64,000 bases of DNA from Peteryoungia ipomoeae (GTDB taxonomy: Bacteria; Pseudomonadota; Alphaproteobacteria; Rhizobiales; Rhizobiaceae), in NCBI RefSeq assembly GCF_004912165.1, contig NZ_STGV01000001.1:310001-374000 (forward strand). The letters run 5' to 3'. Shown here piece by piece: positions 27,985 through 36,593 of the stretch (positions are counted from its first letter, which is position 1; every line of letters begins with the position of its first letter). Below the pieces are notes generated by a model, which was not told the DNA's origin, ran no database searches, and saw only the letters and a program-made list of their open reading frames with translations. Made by a program: the position numbers and the translations under genes.

Positions 27985-30300
27985 ATGTTCAAAAACAAAC
28001 TGCTCAACACCGTGGCGATCCCGGTGCTGACAATGGCTGTGCTTGTCGAGCCGGTCGGTGCAGCGAGTTTCGGTGCGGGTATCGCCAAGCGTTCACAGGC
28101 GCAGGGCGCGGAAGAAAAGCTGATCCAGCTGGCGCAGGCTGTGGTTTGTGCGGATGGCAGCGAGGCTGCAGATGCGGAAGCGTGCGCAGCACGCGATGCG
28201 CAGGCGGCAGCGGAAGCGGAGGCGAAGGCCCAGGCGGAAGCCGAAGCGCAGGCTGCCGCCGAAGCAGAGGCCCAGGCCGCAGCTGAAGCGGAAGCTCAGG
28301 CTGAGGCCCAGCGCCAGGCGGAAGCCGAGGCACAAGCTGAAGCGCAGCGTCAGGCCGAAGCGGAAGCTCAAGCCGCGGCCGAAGCTGAGGCTCAGGCCGA
28401 GGCGCAGCGCCAGGCGGAAGCGGAGGCCCAGGCCGCTGCTGAAGCGGAAGCTCAGGCTGAAGCCCAGCGTCAGGCTGAGGCAGAAGCACAAGCGGCCGCC
28501 GACGCGGAGGCTCAGGCCAAGGCGGAAGCTGACGCCGAAGCGCAGCGCCAGGCTGAAGCCGAGGCGCAGGCTGCTGCTGACGCTGAAGCGCAGAAGGAAG
28601 CCGAAGCGGCTGCCGAAGCTGAAGCAGCAGCAGCAGCAGAAGAGCCTCAGGCTGTGACCTGTGCCGACGGCTCGCAGGCAGCAAGTGAAGCCGAATGCCC
28701 GGCCCCTGCGGCACCGGCAGAAGAAGCGCCAGCCGAAGAGGCTCCGGCAGAAGCTGCCCCGGCAGATGAAGCGCCTGCTGAAGAGGCTCCGGCCGAAGAG
28801 GCCCCTGCAGAGGAGGTCCCTGCTGAAGAGACCCAGCAACCTGCCGAACAGCAGGATGGCCAGGCTGAGCAGCCGCGCCCCGACAGCACGGATGTTCCGG
28901 CGGACCAGATTGAAGTTCCGGCCGAGACGCCCGCCGAGGCCCCTGCGGAAGGTGAAGAGGTTCTCGTTCCCGCCGTTGAGCCGCCGGTTGATCAGCCAGT
29001 CGAGGTGATCACCGACACCCGCAGCGCCGAAGAGCAGGAAGCCATCGCCCAGGATCCGTCACAGACGTCCGACACCGTCGTTCTGCCGGTTGAGAATGGC
29101 GCGGCTGTGCTCGATAGCGACAAGGATGCCGACAATACCGGCGGGGAAGCCTCTCGCGAACAGCGCTCCGAGCTTCGTGCCCAGGAGGAGGTTGTCGCCG
29201 CCCCGGAAAGCGATGCCGCCGCGCAGGCCGAAACGGTTCAGGTGGAGCCGCAGGCGATCCAGGCTGTCGTCACCGAAGATGGTCAGCGGCTGGATGCTCA
29301 GCCGACCTTTGAAGTGCCGACAAGCGTCGTCAACAATGCGACGAATGTCACCAACAACACCGTCGTCAACAACGTGACGAACAATGTCACGAACAACAAC
29401 GTGACGAACAATACAACGATCGTAAATCAGGTAACCGAAGTTCGGGTCGTCGAGCAGATCGACAACCGGACCGTCATCAATGTCGGAAACCAGATTGTCG
29501 TTCGCGGTGATGATCGTCAGCGTCTGCGTTACGATGCTGAGGAGACCTACTACGAGGAACTGCCACGCGGTCGGACCCGTGAGACGATCGAGCGCGCTGA
29601 CGGCAGCAAGCTCGTGACAGTCTACAATCGCTACGGTGACATCATCGTTCGCTCGCGCATCTCGCCACGCGGTCGCGAAACGGTGTTGATGTATTCGCCG
29701 GAAGCCGATGGTCAGCGTCCGCGCATGTATGTCGACGTTGGTCTGTCCCTGCCGCCGATGCGTCTCACGGTTCCGGTCGAGGACTACATCGTCAGCACGA
29801 CCCGCTCGCCGGATCGTGACTACTATGAGTTCCTCGCCCAGCCGCCTGTCGAACGTGTTGAACGCGTTTACTCGATCGATGAGGTGAAGTCGTCAGCCCG
29901 TCTGCGTGACAAGGTACGCCGTATCGACCTCGACACGATTACCTTCCCGTCCGGCTCGGCCGAAGTGCCGCTCGAGCAGGCTCGCACCCTGCGCAAGGTT
30001 GCCCAGGCGATGGAGCAGTTGCTCGACAAGGATCCTGGCGAAGTCTTCCTGATCGAGGGGCACACCGATGCTGTCGGCTCCGACCGTTCGAACCTCGTTC
30101 TGTCGGACCGTCGTGCGGAAACCGTTGCCAACCTCTTGACCGAAGTCTACGGCATCCCGCCGGAAAACATGTCGGTTCAGGGTTATGGTGAGCGCTACCT
30201 GAAGATCCGCACGGAAGAGGCCGAGCAGCAGAACCGTCGCGTTGCGATCCGCCGCGTGACCACGTTGGTTCGTCCGGCAAACGTCTCGAGTGCCGACTGA
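27985..30300 (+). CDS. Repeat-rich outer-membrane protein with C-terminal OmpA domain
   Basis: 771 residues. After a signal-like segment ([20 protein letters not shown]) comes a CADGS motif ending in Cys, a 150-residue Ala/Glu/Gln helical repeat (units such as [12 protein letters not shown]), a second CADGS motif, a Pro/Ala/Glu region (PAEEAPAEE), an Asn/Thr/Val repeat (about 450-485), a 150-residue beta-rich part and an OmpA peptidoglycan-binding domain (about 650-765; [20 protein letters not shown] and GYGERY). ATG 27985 is chosen since AAGGGAAGGA is 9 bp upstream; ATG 27976 is too close to it. It probably links outer membrane and cell wall. A bidirectional terminator follows. Confidence 0.85.
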   Translation: MFKNKLLNTVAIPVLTMAVLVEPVGAASFGAGIAKRSQAQGAEEKLIQLAQAVVCADGSEAADAEACAARDAQAAAEAEAKAQAEAEAQAAAEAEAQAAAEAEAQAEAQRQAEAEAQAEAQRQAEAEAQAAAEAEAQAEAQRQAEAEAQAAAEAEAQAEAQRQAEAEAQAAADAEAQAKAEADAEAQRQAEAEAQAAADAEAQKEAEAAAEAEAAAAAEEPQAVTCADGSQAASEAECPAPAAPAEEAPAEEAPAEAAPADEAPAEEAPAEEAPAEEVPAEETQQPAEQQDGQAEQPRPDSTDVPADQIEVPAETPAEAPAEGEEVLVPAVEPPVDQPVEVITDTRSAEEQEAIAQDPSQTSDTVVLPVENGAAVLDSDKDADNTGGEASREQRSELRAQEEVVAAPESDAAAQAETVQVEPQAIQAVVTEDGQRLDAQPTFEVPTSVVNNATNVTNNTVVNNVTNNVTNNNVTNNTTIVNQVTEVRVVEQIDNRTVINVGNQIVVRGDDRQRLRYDAEETYYEELPRGRTRETIERADGSKLVTVYNRYGDIIVRSRISPRGRETVLMYSPEADGQRPRMYVDVGLSLPPMRLTVPVEDYIVSTTRSPDRDYYEFLAQPPVERVERVYSIDEVKSSARLRDKVRRIDLDTITFPSGSAEVPLEQARTLRKVAQAMEQLLDKDPGEVFLIEGHTDAVGSDRSNLVLSDRRAETVANLLTEVYGIPPENMSVQGYGERYLKIRTEEAEQQNRRVAIRRVTTLVRPANVSSAD
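28204..28640 (+). repeat. Degenerate short tandem repeats encoding Ala/Glu/Gln-rich helix
   Basis: The DNA is an imperfect series of GCGGAAGC/GCTCAGGCC-like triplet combinations that encode AEAEAQA and QRQAEAEAQ units. Codons for Ala, Glu and Gln vary from unit to unit, which argues that the peptide, not the DNA, is conserved. Confidence 0.8.
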
Positions 30301-30324
30301 TCGATTGTTCAGTTCATTGCAATG

Positions 30325-30359
30325 AAAAGGGCCGCCGGTGAAAAACCGGCGGCCCTTTT
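30325..30359. terminator. Bidirectional rho-independent terminator
   Basis: A perfect 14-15 bp stem AAAAGGGCCGCCGG with its complement, 7-nt loop, flanked by A and T runs so it can work in both directions. It lies between the convergent OmpA-domain gene and mobB. Confidence 0.92.
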
Positions 30360-30384
30360 CGATTCCCTCGGGTGACTGGTAGGT

Positions 30385-30906
30385 TCAGTCCCGTACCGGC
30401 AGACCAGTGACCTCGGTGATGAAGTCGGCGATGGCCTTGGTGTCATTGAGATCGAAGGTCGGAAGCTCCGTGTTCTCAACGGCATGGTCTGCAGCGATTG
30501 CCCGGATGTGAGGATCGGAGGGAGCCAGCGGGTCTTTCCGAGCGGCATCCCGTCGCCGTGCCTCGATCTTGGGGACCGGTTCGCGCTTGTAGCCCTCGAT
30601 GAGCACCAGATCGCATGGGGCCAAACGCGCAAGAATGTCTTCAAAGCTTGGCTCTGGCTCGCCGCGCAATTCATGCATGATGGCAAAGCGTGTGCCGGAC
30701 ACGATCGCCACCTCATGGGCACCGGCGTGGCGGTGGCGATAGCTGTCCGCTCCCACCTTATCGATGTCGAAATCATGATGGGCATGTTTGATCGTCGAGA
30801 TCCTGTAGCCACGCGCCGTGAATTCTTCGACCAGACGAACGGCAAGGCCCGTCTTGCCGGAATTCTTCCAGCCGGCAATGCCGAAAATCCTTGGTTCTTT
30901 CGTCAT
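30385..30906 (-). CDS. mobB: Molybdopterin-guanine dinucleotide biosynthesis protein B
   Basis: A 173-residue P-loop GTP-binding protein with Walker A GIAGWKNSGKTGLAVRLVEE and the conserved STIKHAHHDFDIDKVGADSY. It assists MobA in attaching GMP to molybdopterin. It overlaps mobA by four bases (ATGA) and ends the leftward cluster at a bidirectional terminator. The frame is open upstream to 31398 but that part is a shadow of mobA; TKEPRIFGIAG is the normal N-terminus. Confidence 0.94.
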   Translation of the reverse strand: MTKEPRIFGIAGWKNSGKTGLAVRLVEEFTARGYRISTIKHAHHDFDIDKVGADSYRHRHAGAHEVAIVSGTRFAIMHELRGEPEPSFEDILARLAPCDLVLIEGYKREPVPKIEARRRDAARKDPLAPSDPHIRAIAADHAVENTELPTFDLNDTKAIADFITEVTGLPVRD

Positions 30907-31532
30907 GACCCCTGCTGTTCTACTCGGTCCTGCGCCCATGCCAGATCGGCAGGACTGTTGATGTTGAAGAAAGGGTCCTGTTCGTCGCCATACGCCTCGA
31001 AATCCACGAAGTGGTGTGGATGGCGGGCGAGGTAGTCGAACACGCGTCGGGTGTCCGCCCCTCTTAGCCACGCCGCGAGGTCCTCCCATAGGCTGACAGG
31101 CCAGAGCCCGATGACCGGGTGCTGCCTCCCCATGGATTGGGCGAGGACTATGTCGCTCGCCGTCTGCAGCTGGCCGGCGAGCCGGGTGGCGAGATCCGCC
31201 GGCATGAAAGGCGTATCGATGGGGACGCTCAAAAGATGTGTCGCGGTGTGATTGCGGCGCTTCATGAAGGAAAGCCCGGCAAGGATCCCGGCCAATGGCC
31301 CTTGGCGCCCTTCCAGCGTGTCGGGGATCACCAGGTAGTCTGACGGCATATGGGCCGCGTGCATGCGGTTGATCCAGACCTCGCTCACCTGCGGACAAAG
31401 CCTAGAGGCGGCATGCTCGATCAATGTCTTCTCGCCCAGTTTCACGAGGGCTTTGTCCTCACCCATCCGGCGTGATGCGCCACCCGCCAGGATCAGGCCA
31501 GGGAAACCCGTCTTGTTGAAGGGCGTCGCCAA
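30903..31532 (-). CDS. mobA: Molybdenum cofactor guanylyltransferase
   Basis: 209 residues with the nucleotidyltransferase motif GLILAGGASRRMGEDKALV and the acceptor region LSVPIDTPFMPADL. It transfers GMP from GTP to molybdopterin for bis-MGD enzymes. The C-terminal FFNINSPADLAWAQ is also typical. It is followed by overlapping mobB and preceded by an EamA transporter gene 18 bp upstream on the same strand. Confidence 0.95.
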   Translation of the reverse strand: MATPFNKTGFPGLILAGGASRRMGEDKALVKLGEKTLIEHAASRLCPQVSEVWINRMHAAHMPSDYLVIPDTLEGRQGPLAGILAGLSFMKRRNHTATHLLSVPIDTPFMPADLATRLAGQLQTASDIVLAQSMGRQHPVIGLWPVSLWEDLAAWLRGADTRRVFDYLARHPHHFVDFEAYGDEQDPFFNINSPADLAWAQDRVEQQGS

Positions 31533-31550
31533 AAATCTCTCCCCTTGTGC

Positions 31551-32456
31551 TCAGGCCGGAGAACTCGGTTTGATGTCGGCGGCCAGTGCTGCCTTGCGCT
31601 TGTGCTCTCGGTAGAAGGTGTAAAGACCGGAGCCGATGACGATAACAGCCCCGATGAACATATAGCGATCGGGAACTTCGTCAAAAAACGCAAAGCCCAG
31701 CAGGACGGCCCAGAGCAGGCTGGTATAGCGGAAAGGCGCGATGAAGGAGATGTCCCCGGTTCGCATGGCCATGATCACGGCCTGATAGCCGGCAAACAGG
31801 AAGACGGAAGCAACCGCGAGCGTGGCGAGAGCCTTGCCGGAAACCGGCTGCCAGCCGCCGTAAATGGGCGTCAGAAGCAGGCCGGCCACAGAAATCGAGG
31901 CTGCGGTGAACAGGGTGACGGTCAGCGAAGAGATCTTCGCATCGATCTTGCGTGTGACCAGATCGCGACCGGCTGCCGTGATGACGCTGATCACCACATA
32001 AAGAGAAGCAATCGTGAAGCCCTCGGGGCCGGGCTTGATGATCACGAGCACGCCGAGGAAGCCGACACAGATCGCCGTCCAGCGCCGCCAGCCCACGGGT
32101 TCGCCGAGGAACAGGGCAGCGCCGAGCGTGACGGCAAGCGGCAGGGATTGCAGGATCGCGGATGCATTGGCGAGCGGGACCTGGCCCAGCGCTGACAGGA
32201 ATGCAATGGCCGCGACGATCTCGAACACGATCCGGGTCATGATCAGTGGCTGCAGGATATTCCTGATGTGATCGAGGGCGCCAAGCCTTCGGGCTACGAC
32301 ATAGACGAGAAGCGTTGTCATCGCACCGCGGATGAACATGACCTGACCTACACTCAGCTCACCGATGATCGATTTCGTCAGGGTATCATTGAATGTAAAG
32401 CCAGCCATGGAGATCGCCATCAAAAGGGCGCCGCGGCTGTTGTCTGATAAGGCCAT
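31551..32456 (-). CDS. DMT-superfamily (EamA) transporter
   Basis: 301 residues with ten predicted membrane helices in two EamA repeats; FIRGAMTTLLVYVVARRLG follows the first repeat's second helix, and ASAILQSLPLAVTLGAALFL is a typical fourth helix. ATG 32456 (ALSDNSRGALLMAISM) is preferred over a longer start at 32498. The transported substrate is unknown. Its position directly upstream of mobA suggests co-transcription with Mo-cofactor genes, without implying molybdate or cofactor transport. Confidence 0.9.
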   Translation of the reverse strand: MALSDNSRGALLMAISMAGFTFNDTLTKSIIGELSVGQVMFIRGAMTTLLVYVVARRLGALDHIRNILQPLIMTRIVFEIVAAIAFLSALGQVPLANASAILQSLPLAVTLGAALFLGEPVGWRRWTAICVGFLGVLVIIKPGPEGFTIASLYVVISVITAAGRDLVTRKIDAKISSLTVTLFTAASISVAGLLLTPIYGGWQPVSGKALATLAVASVFLFAGYQAVIMAMRTGDISFIAPFRYTSLLWAVLLGFAFFDEVPDRYMFIGAVIVIGSGLYTFYREHKRKAALAADIKPSSPA

Positions 32457-32910
32457 GAAATCAATCCCATTCTTGCGCGGCAGTTGTAGACCAAGCAACG
32501 AAGAGTCGAAACCGTCAACTGATTGTGCGCTGCGTCAAAAATGGCTGAGCGGGCTAATCGATGCGAAAGGGCGAGGCCAGAAGATCGTTTCGCGCTCCGT
32601 CCTGGGGCGTGCCCCGCCGGGGTGGTCGCTTAGCGCTCACGCCTCAAAGTTCTCATGGGGGTCTTAGATCGTCTGCCGTAAGGTCGCCGAATCGTCTCGA
32701 AGATTCTACCGTTCCTGGTGCCGCTCATCCTCTTCATTGCCCGTGTTGGTCTGATCGGTTTCAAGACAGCGACGATTGGTCATATCCACGGGCTTAGCCA
32801 GCGTGTGGACCTGCTGATGCAGAAGATTGCCCGCCTCAGCAGGGATGTCGACGCTTCGCCGGGAAGGCGCGCAGGCGCCGATCCGCTTGAGGCATGCAAA
32901 TGCCGCCGGT
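32457..32910. other. 454-bp region between the EamA transporter and moaA
   Basis: Only a doubtful short plus-strand frame (32718-32924) is present. No terminator with a T run or known RNA is recognised; a GC-rich run near 32606-32628 can fold weakly. Confidence 0.4.
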
Positions 32911-32924
32911 TCAGCCGCCGGTGA
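32718..32924 (+). CDS. Possible small membrane protein or gene remnant
   Basis: From GTG 32718 a 68-residue frame reads a hydrophobic helix ([14 protein letters not shown]) followed by an amphipathic helix ([20 protein letters not shown]), which looks protein-like, but there is no ribosome-binding site and the frame closes at a TAA at 32679 upstream. The C-terminal third is Arg/Cys-rich and runs 14 bp into the 3' end of moaA on the opposite strand. It could be a real short protein with a non-standard start or a decayed fragment. Confidence 0.25.
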   Translation: MPLILFIARVGLIGFKTATIGHIHGLSQRVDLLMQKIARLSRDVDASPGRRAGADPLEACKCRRFSRR

Positions 32925-33969
32925 CACTCATGTGTCGAGCGACGGACGGCTTCTTGTGCAGCCGGTCGATAATGAAGTCGTGCCCCTTGGGTTTCCGGGT
33001 GATAGCTTCATCAATGGCTGCCGAGAGGTAGGCATCATCCGAAGATGCCCGCAAGGCGGTCCGCAGGTCGGCGGCATCATCCTGGCCCAGGCACATGTAA
33101 AGCGTGCCGGTGCAGGTCAGTCTGACGCGGTTGCAGCTTTCGCAGAAGTTATGGGTCATCGGTGTGATGAAGCCCAGCCGACCGCCAGTCTCTGCAATGG
33201 TTACATAGCGTGCGGGACCGCCTGTGCGGTAGGGAATGTCGGTGAGTGTGAATTGATCTTCCAGCTTGCGCCGGACGTCCGAGAGAGGCAGGTATTGGTC
33301 CGTTCGATCCTCGGAGATTTCGCCCATGGGCATGGTCTCGATCAGCGTCAGATCCATGCCTTCAGAATGCGCGAACTTGAGGAGTTCAGGGATTTCCGTG
33401 TCGTTGAAGTCCTTGAGCGCCACAGCGTTGAGCTTGACGGCAATGCCCGCTTTCTGCGCTGCACCTATGCCTTCAAGAACCCGGTCCAGCTCACCCCAAC
33501 GCGTGATCTGGCGAAACTTTTGCGGATCCAGTGTGTCGATCGAGACATTGATCCGCCGGACACCGCAATCGGCCAGCTCTTCGGCATAACGCGTGAGCTG
33601 TGAACCATTGGTGGTGAGGGTCAGCTCTTCAAGTCCGGAGCCCAGATGACGCGACAGGCCGCGCACCAGATGCATGATGTTCTTGCGCACCAACGGCTCG
33701 CCGCCGGTCAGACGCAGCTTGCGGACACCCTTGGCGATGAAGGCGGAACAGAGACGGTCCAGCTCTTCCAGGGTCAACAGATCCTTCTTCGGCAAGAAGG
33801 TCATGTTTTCGGCCATGCAATAGGTGCAGCGGAAATCGCAGCGATCCGTCACCGAGACACGCAGATAGGTCACCGACCGACCGAAGGGATCGATCATCGG
33901 TGACATCGAGTTCGACAAGGCGGTCGCTGCCGACCATGCGCTGGGGGTCTGGTCCAAGTTGCACTCCAC
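32911..33969 (-). CDS. moaA: GTP 3',8-cyclase (molybdopterin synthesis)
   Basis: A 352-residue radical-SAM enzyme that converts GTP to 3',8-cyclo-GTP, the first step of Mo-cofactor synthesis. The N-terminal cluster motif is [14 protein letters not shown] and the C-terminal one is [18 protein letters not shown]. The last residues SVTGG end in the essential Gly-Gly tail. GTG 33969 is used as start because it gives the usual length; an internal ATG before [14 protein letters not shown] is a shorter alternative. It is the first of the leftward Mo-cofactor genes here. Confidence 0.95.
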   Translation of the reverse strand: MECNLDQTPSAWSAATALSNSMSPMIDPFGRSVTYLRVSVTDRCDFRCTYCMAENMTFLPKKDLLTLEELDRLCSAFIAKGVRKLRLTGGEPLVRKNIMHLVRGLSRHLGSGLEELTLTTNGSQLTRYAEELADCGVRRINVSIDTLDPQKFRQITRWGELDRVLEGIGAAQKAGIAVKLNAVALKDFNDTEIPELLKFAHSEGMDLTLIETMPMGEISEDRTDQYLPLSDVRRKLEDQFTLTDIPYRTGGPARYVTIAETGGRLGFITPMTHNFCESCNRVRLTCTGTLYMCLGQDDAADLRTALRASSDDAYLSAAIDEAITRKPKGHDFIIDRLHKKPSVARHMSVTGG

Positions 33970-34096
33970 TTTTGCACAATGTGGCGTTCGACCCGACCAG
34001 CGTCAAGCAATCCTGCGATTTCATTCCGGAATTTGCTTGTCACCGGGATTGGCAGATCCTAACGGTTGCGGCAGCCCCCGACCGAAGGAGTATGCC

Positions 34097-34459
34097 GTGA
34101 CCGATATCTGGCCCACCGAAATCAAAGTCGCGAAAAATCGGCAGCTGCTGACGGTGACGTTCAATGATGGAAGCGTGGCGGCGCTGCCGGCCGAGATGCT
34201 GCGTGTGCTTTCGCCGTCTGCAGAAGTTCAGGGGCATGGACCCGGACAAAAGGTAACTGTGCCTGGCAAGCGCAACGTCGCAATCCGGGGCGTCGTGCCG
34301 ACGGGCAATTACGCAGTGCGCATCGCCTTCGATGACGGACATGACACCGGGATTTTTACCTGGACCTATCTGCGCGAACTCAGGCTTACCGGCGATCAGG
34401 CCTTTGCCGAGTATGAGCGAGAGCTTGCGACTAAGGGTCTTAGTCGCGATCCTCGCTAG
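34097..34459 (+). CDS. DUF971 domain protein
   Basis: A 120-residue protein consisting of one DUF971 domain, a fold related to the N-terminus of gamma-butyrobetaine hydroxylase: TEIKVAKNRQLLTVTFNDGS, then LSPSAEVQGHG and YAVRIAFDDGHDTGIFTWTY. GTG 34097 has GAAGGAG 6 bp upstream. Stand-alone members are found in bacteria near Mrp/ApbC-type Fe-S proteins, but none is present here; next to moaA a link to cofactor metabolism is possible. Its 3' end overlaps the convergent MarR gene by 20 bp. Confidence 0.88.
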   Translation: MTDIWPTEIKVAKNRQLLTVTFNDGSVAALPAEMLRVLSPSAEVQGHGPGQKVTVPGKRNVAIRGVVPTGNYAVRIAFDDGHDTGIFTWTYLRELRLTGDQAFAEYERELATKGLSRDPR

Positions 34460-34937
34460 GGTCTGAGCCGCTGCGGTCCGTCTGGGACAGCATTTGCTCG
34501 ATCAGGCGCTCCATGCTGTTTGCAACGACCCCGCAATCGTCAACAGGAATGGTCGACAGCGTTGCATCGATCAGGCTTGTCTGGATCACCATCGCCTCTT
34601 CGGCCAGTTCACGTCCCTGTCCCGTCAGGTGAAGTCGCAGTATCCGCTTGTCCCACTGGTCTGGCCGCCGTTCCAGAAGTCCCCGTTTCTCCATCTGCGG
34701 CAGAAGCATGCTCATGTTGGACCGACCGACCAGGAGCTTGCGGGCGAGCTCCTGCTGCGAAATGCCCTCGAATCGATAGAGATTGACGAGAATGTCGAGG
34801 TGCGGCGGCTTGATATCGAGCGGCGCGAGGGCCTTTGTCAGGGCCTGTTGCATCAATTGGCAGGCCCGGCCAACGGCAATCCAGCTGCGAAAGCGCGGAT
34901 GATCCCAGGGCAGGGCTTGAACTTTGTCTGATTTCAT
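34440..34937 (-). CDS. MarR-family transcriptional regulator
   Basis: 165 residues with the winged-helix pattern HLDILVNLYRFEGISQQELA, then LVGRSNMSMLLPQMEKRGLL and wing WDKRILRLHLTGQG. It is divergent from an alpha/beta-hydrolase gene with 43 bp between starts, and a TGTTCA-N4-TGAACA palindrome lies in that space, 8 bp from its ATG. Autoregulation and control of the hydrolase are inferred. The ligand is unknown. Confidence 0.92.
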   Translation of the reverse strand: MKSDKVQALPWDHPRFRSWIAVGRACQLMQQALTKALAPLDIKPPHLDILVNLYRFEGISQQELARKLLVGRSNMSMLLPQMEKRGLLERRPDQWDKRILRLHLTGQGRELAEEAMVIQTSLIDATLSTIPVDDCGVVANSMERLIEQMLSQTDRSGSDPSEDRD

Positions 34938-34944
34938 CGTTTAT

Positions 34945-34960
34945 TGTTCACCGTTGAACA
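34945..34960. promoter_or_regulatory. Palindromic operator candidate for the MarR regulator
   Basis: TGTTCA at 34945-34950 and TGAACA at 34955-34960 with CCGT between form a 16-bp dyad in the 43-bp divergent space. MarR proteins bind such 16-20 bp dyads. It overlaps the region where either promoter or ribosome site must lie. Confidence 0.6.
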
Positions 34961-34980
34961 TTATTGGATTTCCGCTGACT

Positions 34981-35907
34981 ATGCCATCTCTGTCCCTTCA
35001 GGTCACCCGTCTGTTCATGCGCGGGTTGGAGCGTGTCGCACCGACCCTCTCGGGGCGTGTGGCATTTGCCTTGTTTTGTCGAACCCCATCGCGAAAACCC
35101 AAGGGGGTAAAAGCGGTCCGGGCCTTTGCTGCCGGTCGGCGGGCGCTCGCTTCGGCGCGGCGGGTGCAATTGCCTATCGCTTCCGGCACGGTGGGTCTGC
35201 ATGTGCTCGAGGCGAACCCGGAGGGTGCGGCCCCACCGCGGGTTCTGATCGTCCACGGCTGGGGCTCGCGGGCGGAGTATCTGGCCGAGCTGGCGTTGAA
35301 CCTCAATGCAGCCGGTGCCGAGGTCGTCATTCTTGATCTGCCCGGGCATGGCGCTTCCAGTGGGCGCAGGCTGGATCTGCATGTCGCGACGGAGGCGATC
35401 GTTGCGGCAGATCGGCATTTTGGCGGATTCGATGGTGTGGTCGGGCATTCGTTTGGCGGCGCCTCTGTCATGATGGCGCTCGGTGGCGTTTTCAACGGAG
35501 TTGCGCGGCTGCGCACCAGGCGCGTTGTCGTGATCGGCTCCCCATCGAACCTGAACGACGTGATTGTCGGTTTTGCCAAGGTGGTCGGCGTTGGTGAGCG
35601 CAGCCTTGCAAGCATGGGGGAGCGCGTGTTCAAGCTTGTCGGCAAGCGTCTGGAGGATCTCGATGCCGTCACTGTTGCGCAACAGGAGCAGACGCCGCTC
35701 CTCGTCGTGCATGCAGAGGATGACAAGGAGGTCTCGCCGCAGCACGCGCATCGCTATGCGGGTGCTTCACCCCATGTTCGCCATCTCTGGGCCAATGGGC
35801 ATGGGCATCGACGAATCGTCAGCGCGGCAGAGGTCATCGAAGCGGTCAAAACCTTTCTCTTGACACCGGAGTGGAGTAGCAACAGCGCGGCAGGCGGACG
35901 ATTGTAA
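34981..35907 (+). CDS. Alpha/beta hydrolase
   Basis: 308 residues. The oxyanion region LIVHGWGSRAEYLAELALNL, nucleophile elbow GVVGHSFGGASVMMAL (Ser in GHSFGG), acid DDKEVSP and catalytic His in GHGHRRIV match the alpha/beta-hydrolase fold. ATG 34981 starts close to the MarR operator candidate. The substrate is unknown; an esterase or lactonase induced by a MarR ligand is a reasonable inference. Confidence 0.88.
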   Translation: MPSLSLQVTRLFMRGLERVAPTLSGRVAFALFCRTPSRKPKGVKAVRAFAAGRRALASARRVQLPIASGTVGLHVLEANPEGAAPPRVLIVHGWGSRAEYLAELALNLNAAGAEVVILDLPGHGASSGRRLDLHVATEAIVAADRHFGGFDGVVGHSFGGASVMMALGGVFNGVARLRTRRVVVIGSPSNLNDVIVGFAKVVGVGERSLASMGERVFKLVGKRLEDLDAVTVAQQEQTPLLVVHAEDDKEVSPQHAHRYAGASPHVRHLWANGHGHRRIVSAAEVIEAVKTFLLTPEWSSNSAAGGRL

Positions 35908-35969
35908 AACTGTCATCGTTCTGCTTTAGCGCCGGTAGGGCCGCGATGCTCGCGCAGATGGAGGATTTG

Positions 35970-36578
35970 ATGACTGTTGTGACCAGCGTCGAACAGCTAA
36001 AGGCGATTTATGGAGATGTGACGGAAGCATCGACCATCAAGGTGACAACGCGCCTGACGCCAGCTTACCGGCAGATGATTGAGGCATCGCCCTTCATGGC
36101 TCTGGCGACGGTCGGTCCTGAAGGGTTGGATTGCTCACCGCGTGGCGATCGCGGCCAGGTAGTGCGCGTCGAAAGCGACACGGTGCTTGCCGTGCCCGAC
36201 CGGCGCGGCAACAATCGCATCGATAGCCTGCTCAACATTGTCAGGGATCCACGCGTTGCGCTGATGTTTCTGATTCCGGGATCTGACAGTGTGATGCGGG
36301 TCAACGGAAGGGCGGAGATTTCGGTCGATGCCGCACTCCTCGAAAGCTTTGTCGTGGAGGGCAAGGCGCCCCGCAGTGTCGCTCTGGTCACGATCGACGA
36401 AGTCTATTTCCAATGCGCGCGGGCGGTTATGCGGGCAGGGCTTTGGAGCGCCGGCTCGCAAGACGCGGCGGAAGGATTGCCGTCTCCTGGCGCCATGCTG
36501 AAATCGGCCAAGGAGAGTTTCGATCAGGAAACCTATGATCGTGAATGGCCGGGCCGGGCTGAGAAAACCATGTGGTGA
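35970..36578 (+). CDS. Pyridoxamine 5'-phosphate oxidase-family (split-barrel flavin) protein
   Basis: 202 residues of the FMN-binding split barrel. Characteristic text is ASPFMALATVGPEGLDCSPR, followed by VPDRRGNNRIDSLLNIVRDP and LMFLIPG. ATG 35970 follows GGAGG at 35960-35964; two further upstream ATG codons are less well placed. The sequence resembles the MSMEG_1061-type group of FMN proteins, not PdxH itself. It lies 60 bp after the hydrolase gene on the same strand and may be co-transcribed with it. Confidence 0.87.
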   Translation: MTVVTSVEQLKAIYGDVTEASTIKVTTRLTPAYRQMIEASPFMALATVGPEGLDCSPRGDRGQVVRVESDTVLAVPDRRGNNRIDSLLNIVRDPRVALMFLIPGSDSVMRVNGRAEISVDAALLESFVVEGKAPRSVALVTIDEVYFQCARAVMRAGLWSAGSQDAAEGLPSPGAMLKSAKESFDQETYDREWPGRAEKTMW

Positions 36579-36593
36579 GCGGGCCAGTCCGCA

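Noticed and set aside
28204..28640. CRISPR-like or microsatellite array
   Set aside because: The repeats are in coding frame, imperfect, without spacers, and explained by the Ala/Glu/Gln peptide repeat.
30907..31398. N-terminal extension of the mobB frame
   Set aside because: It is a second reading of mobA; the proper MobB start is at 30906.
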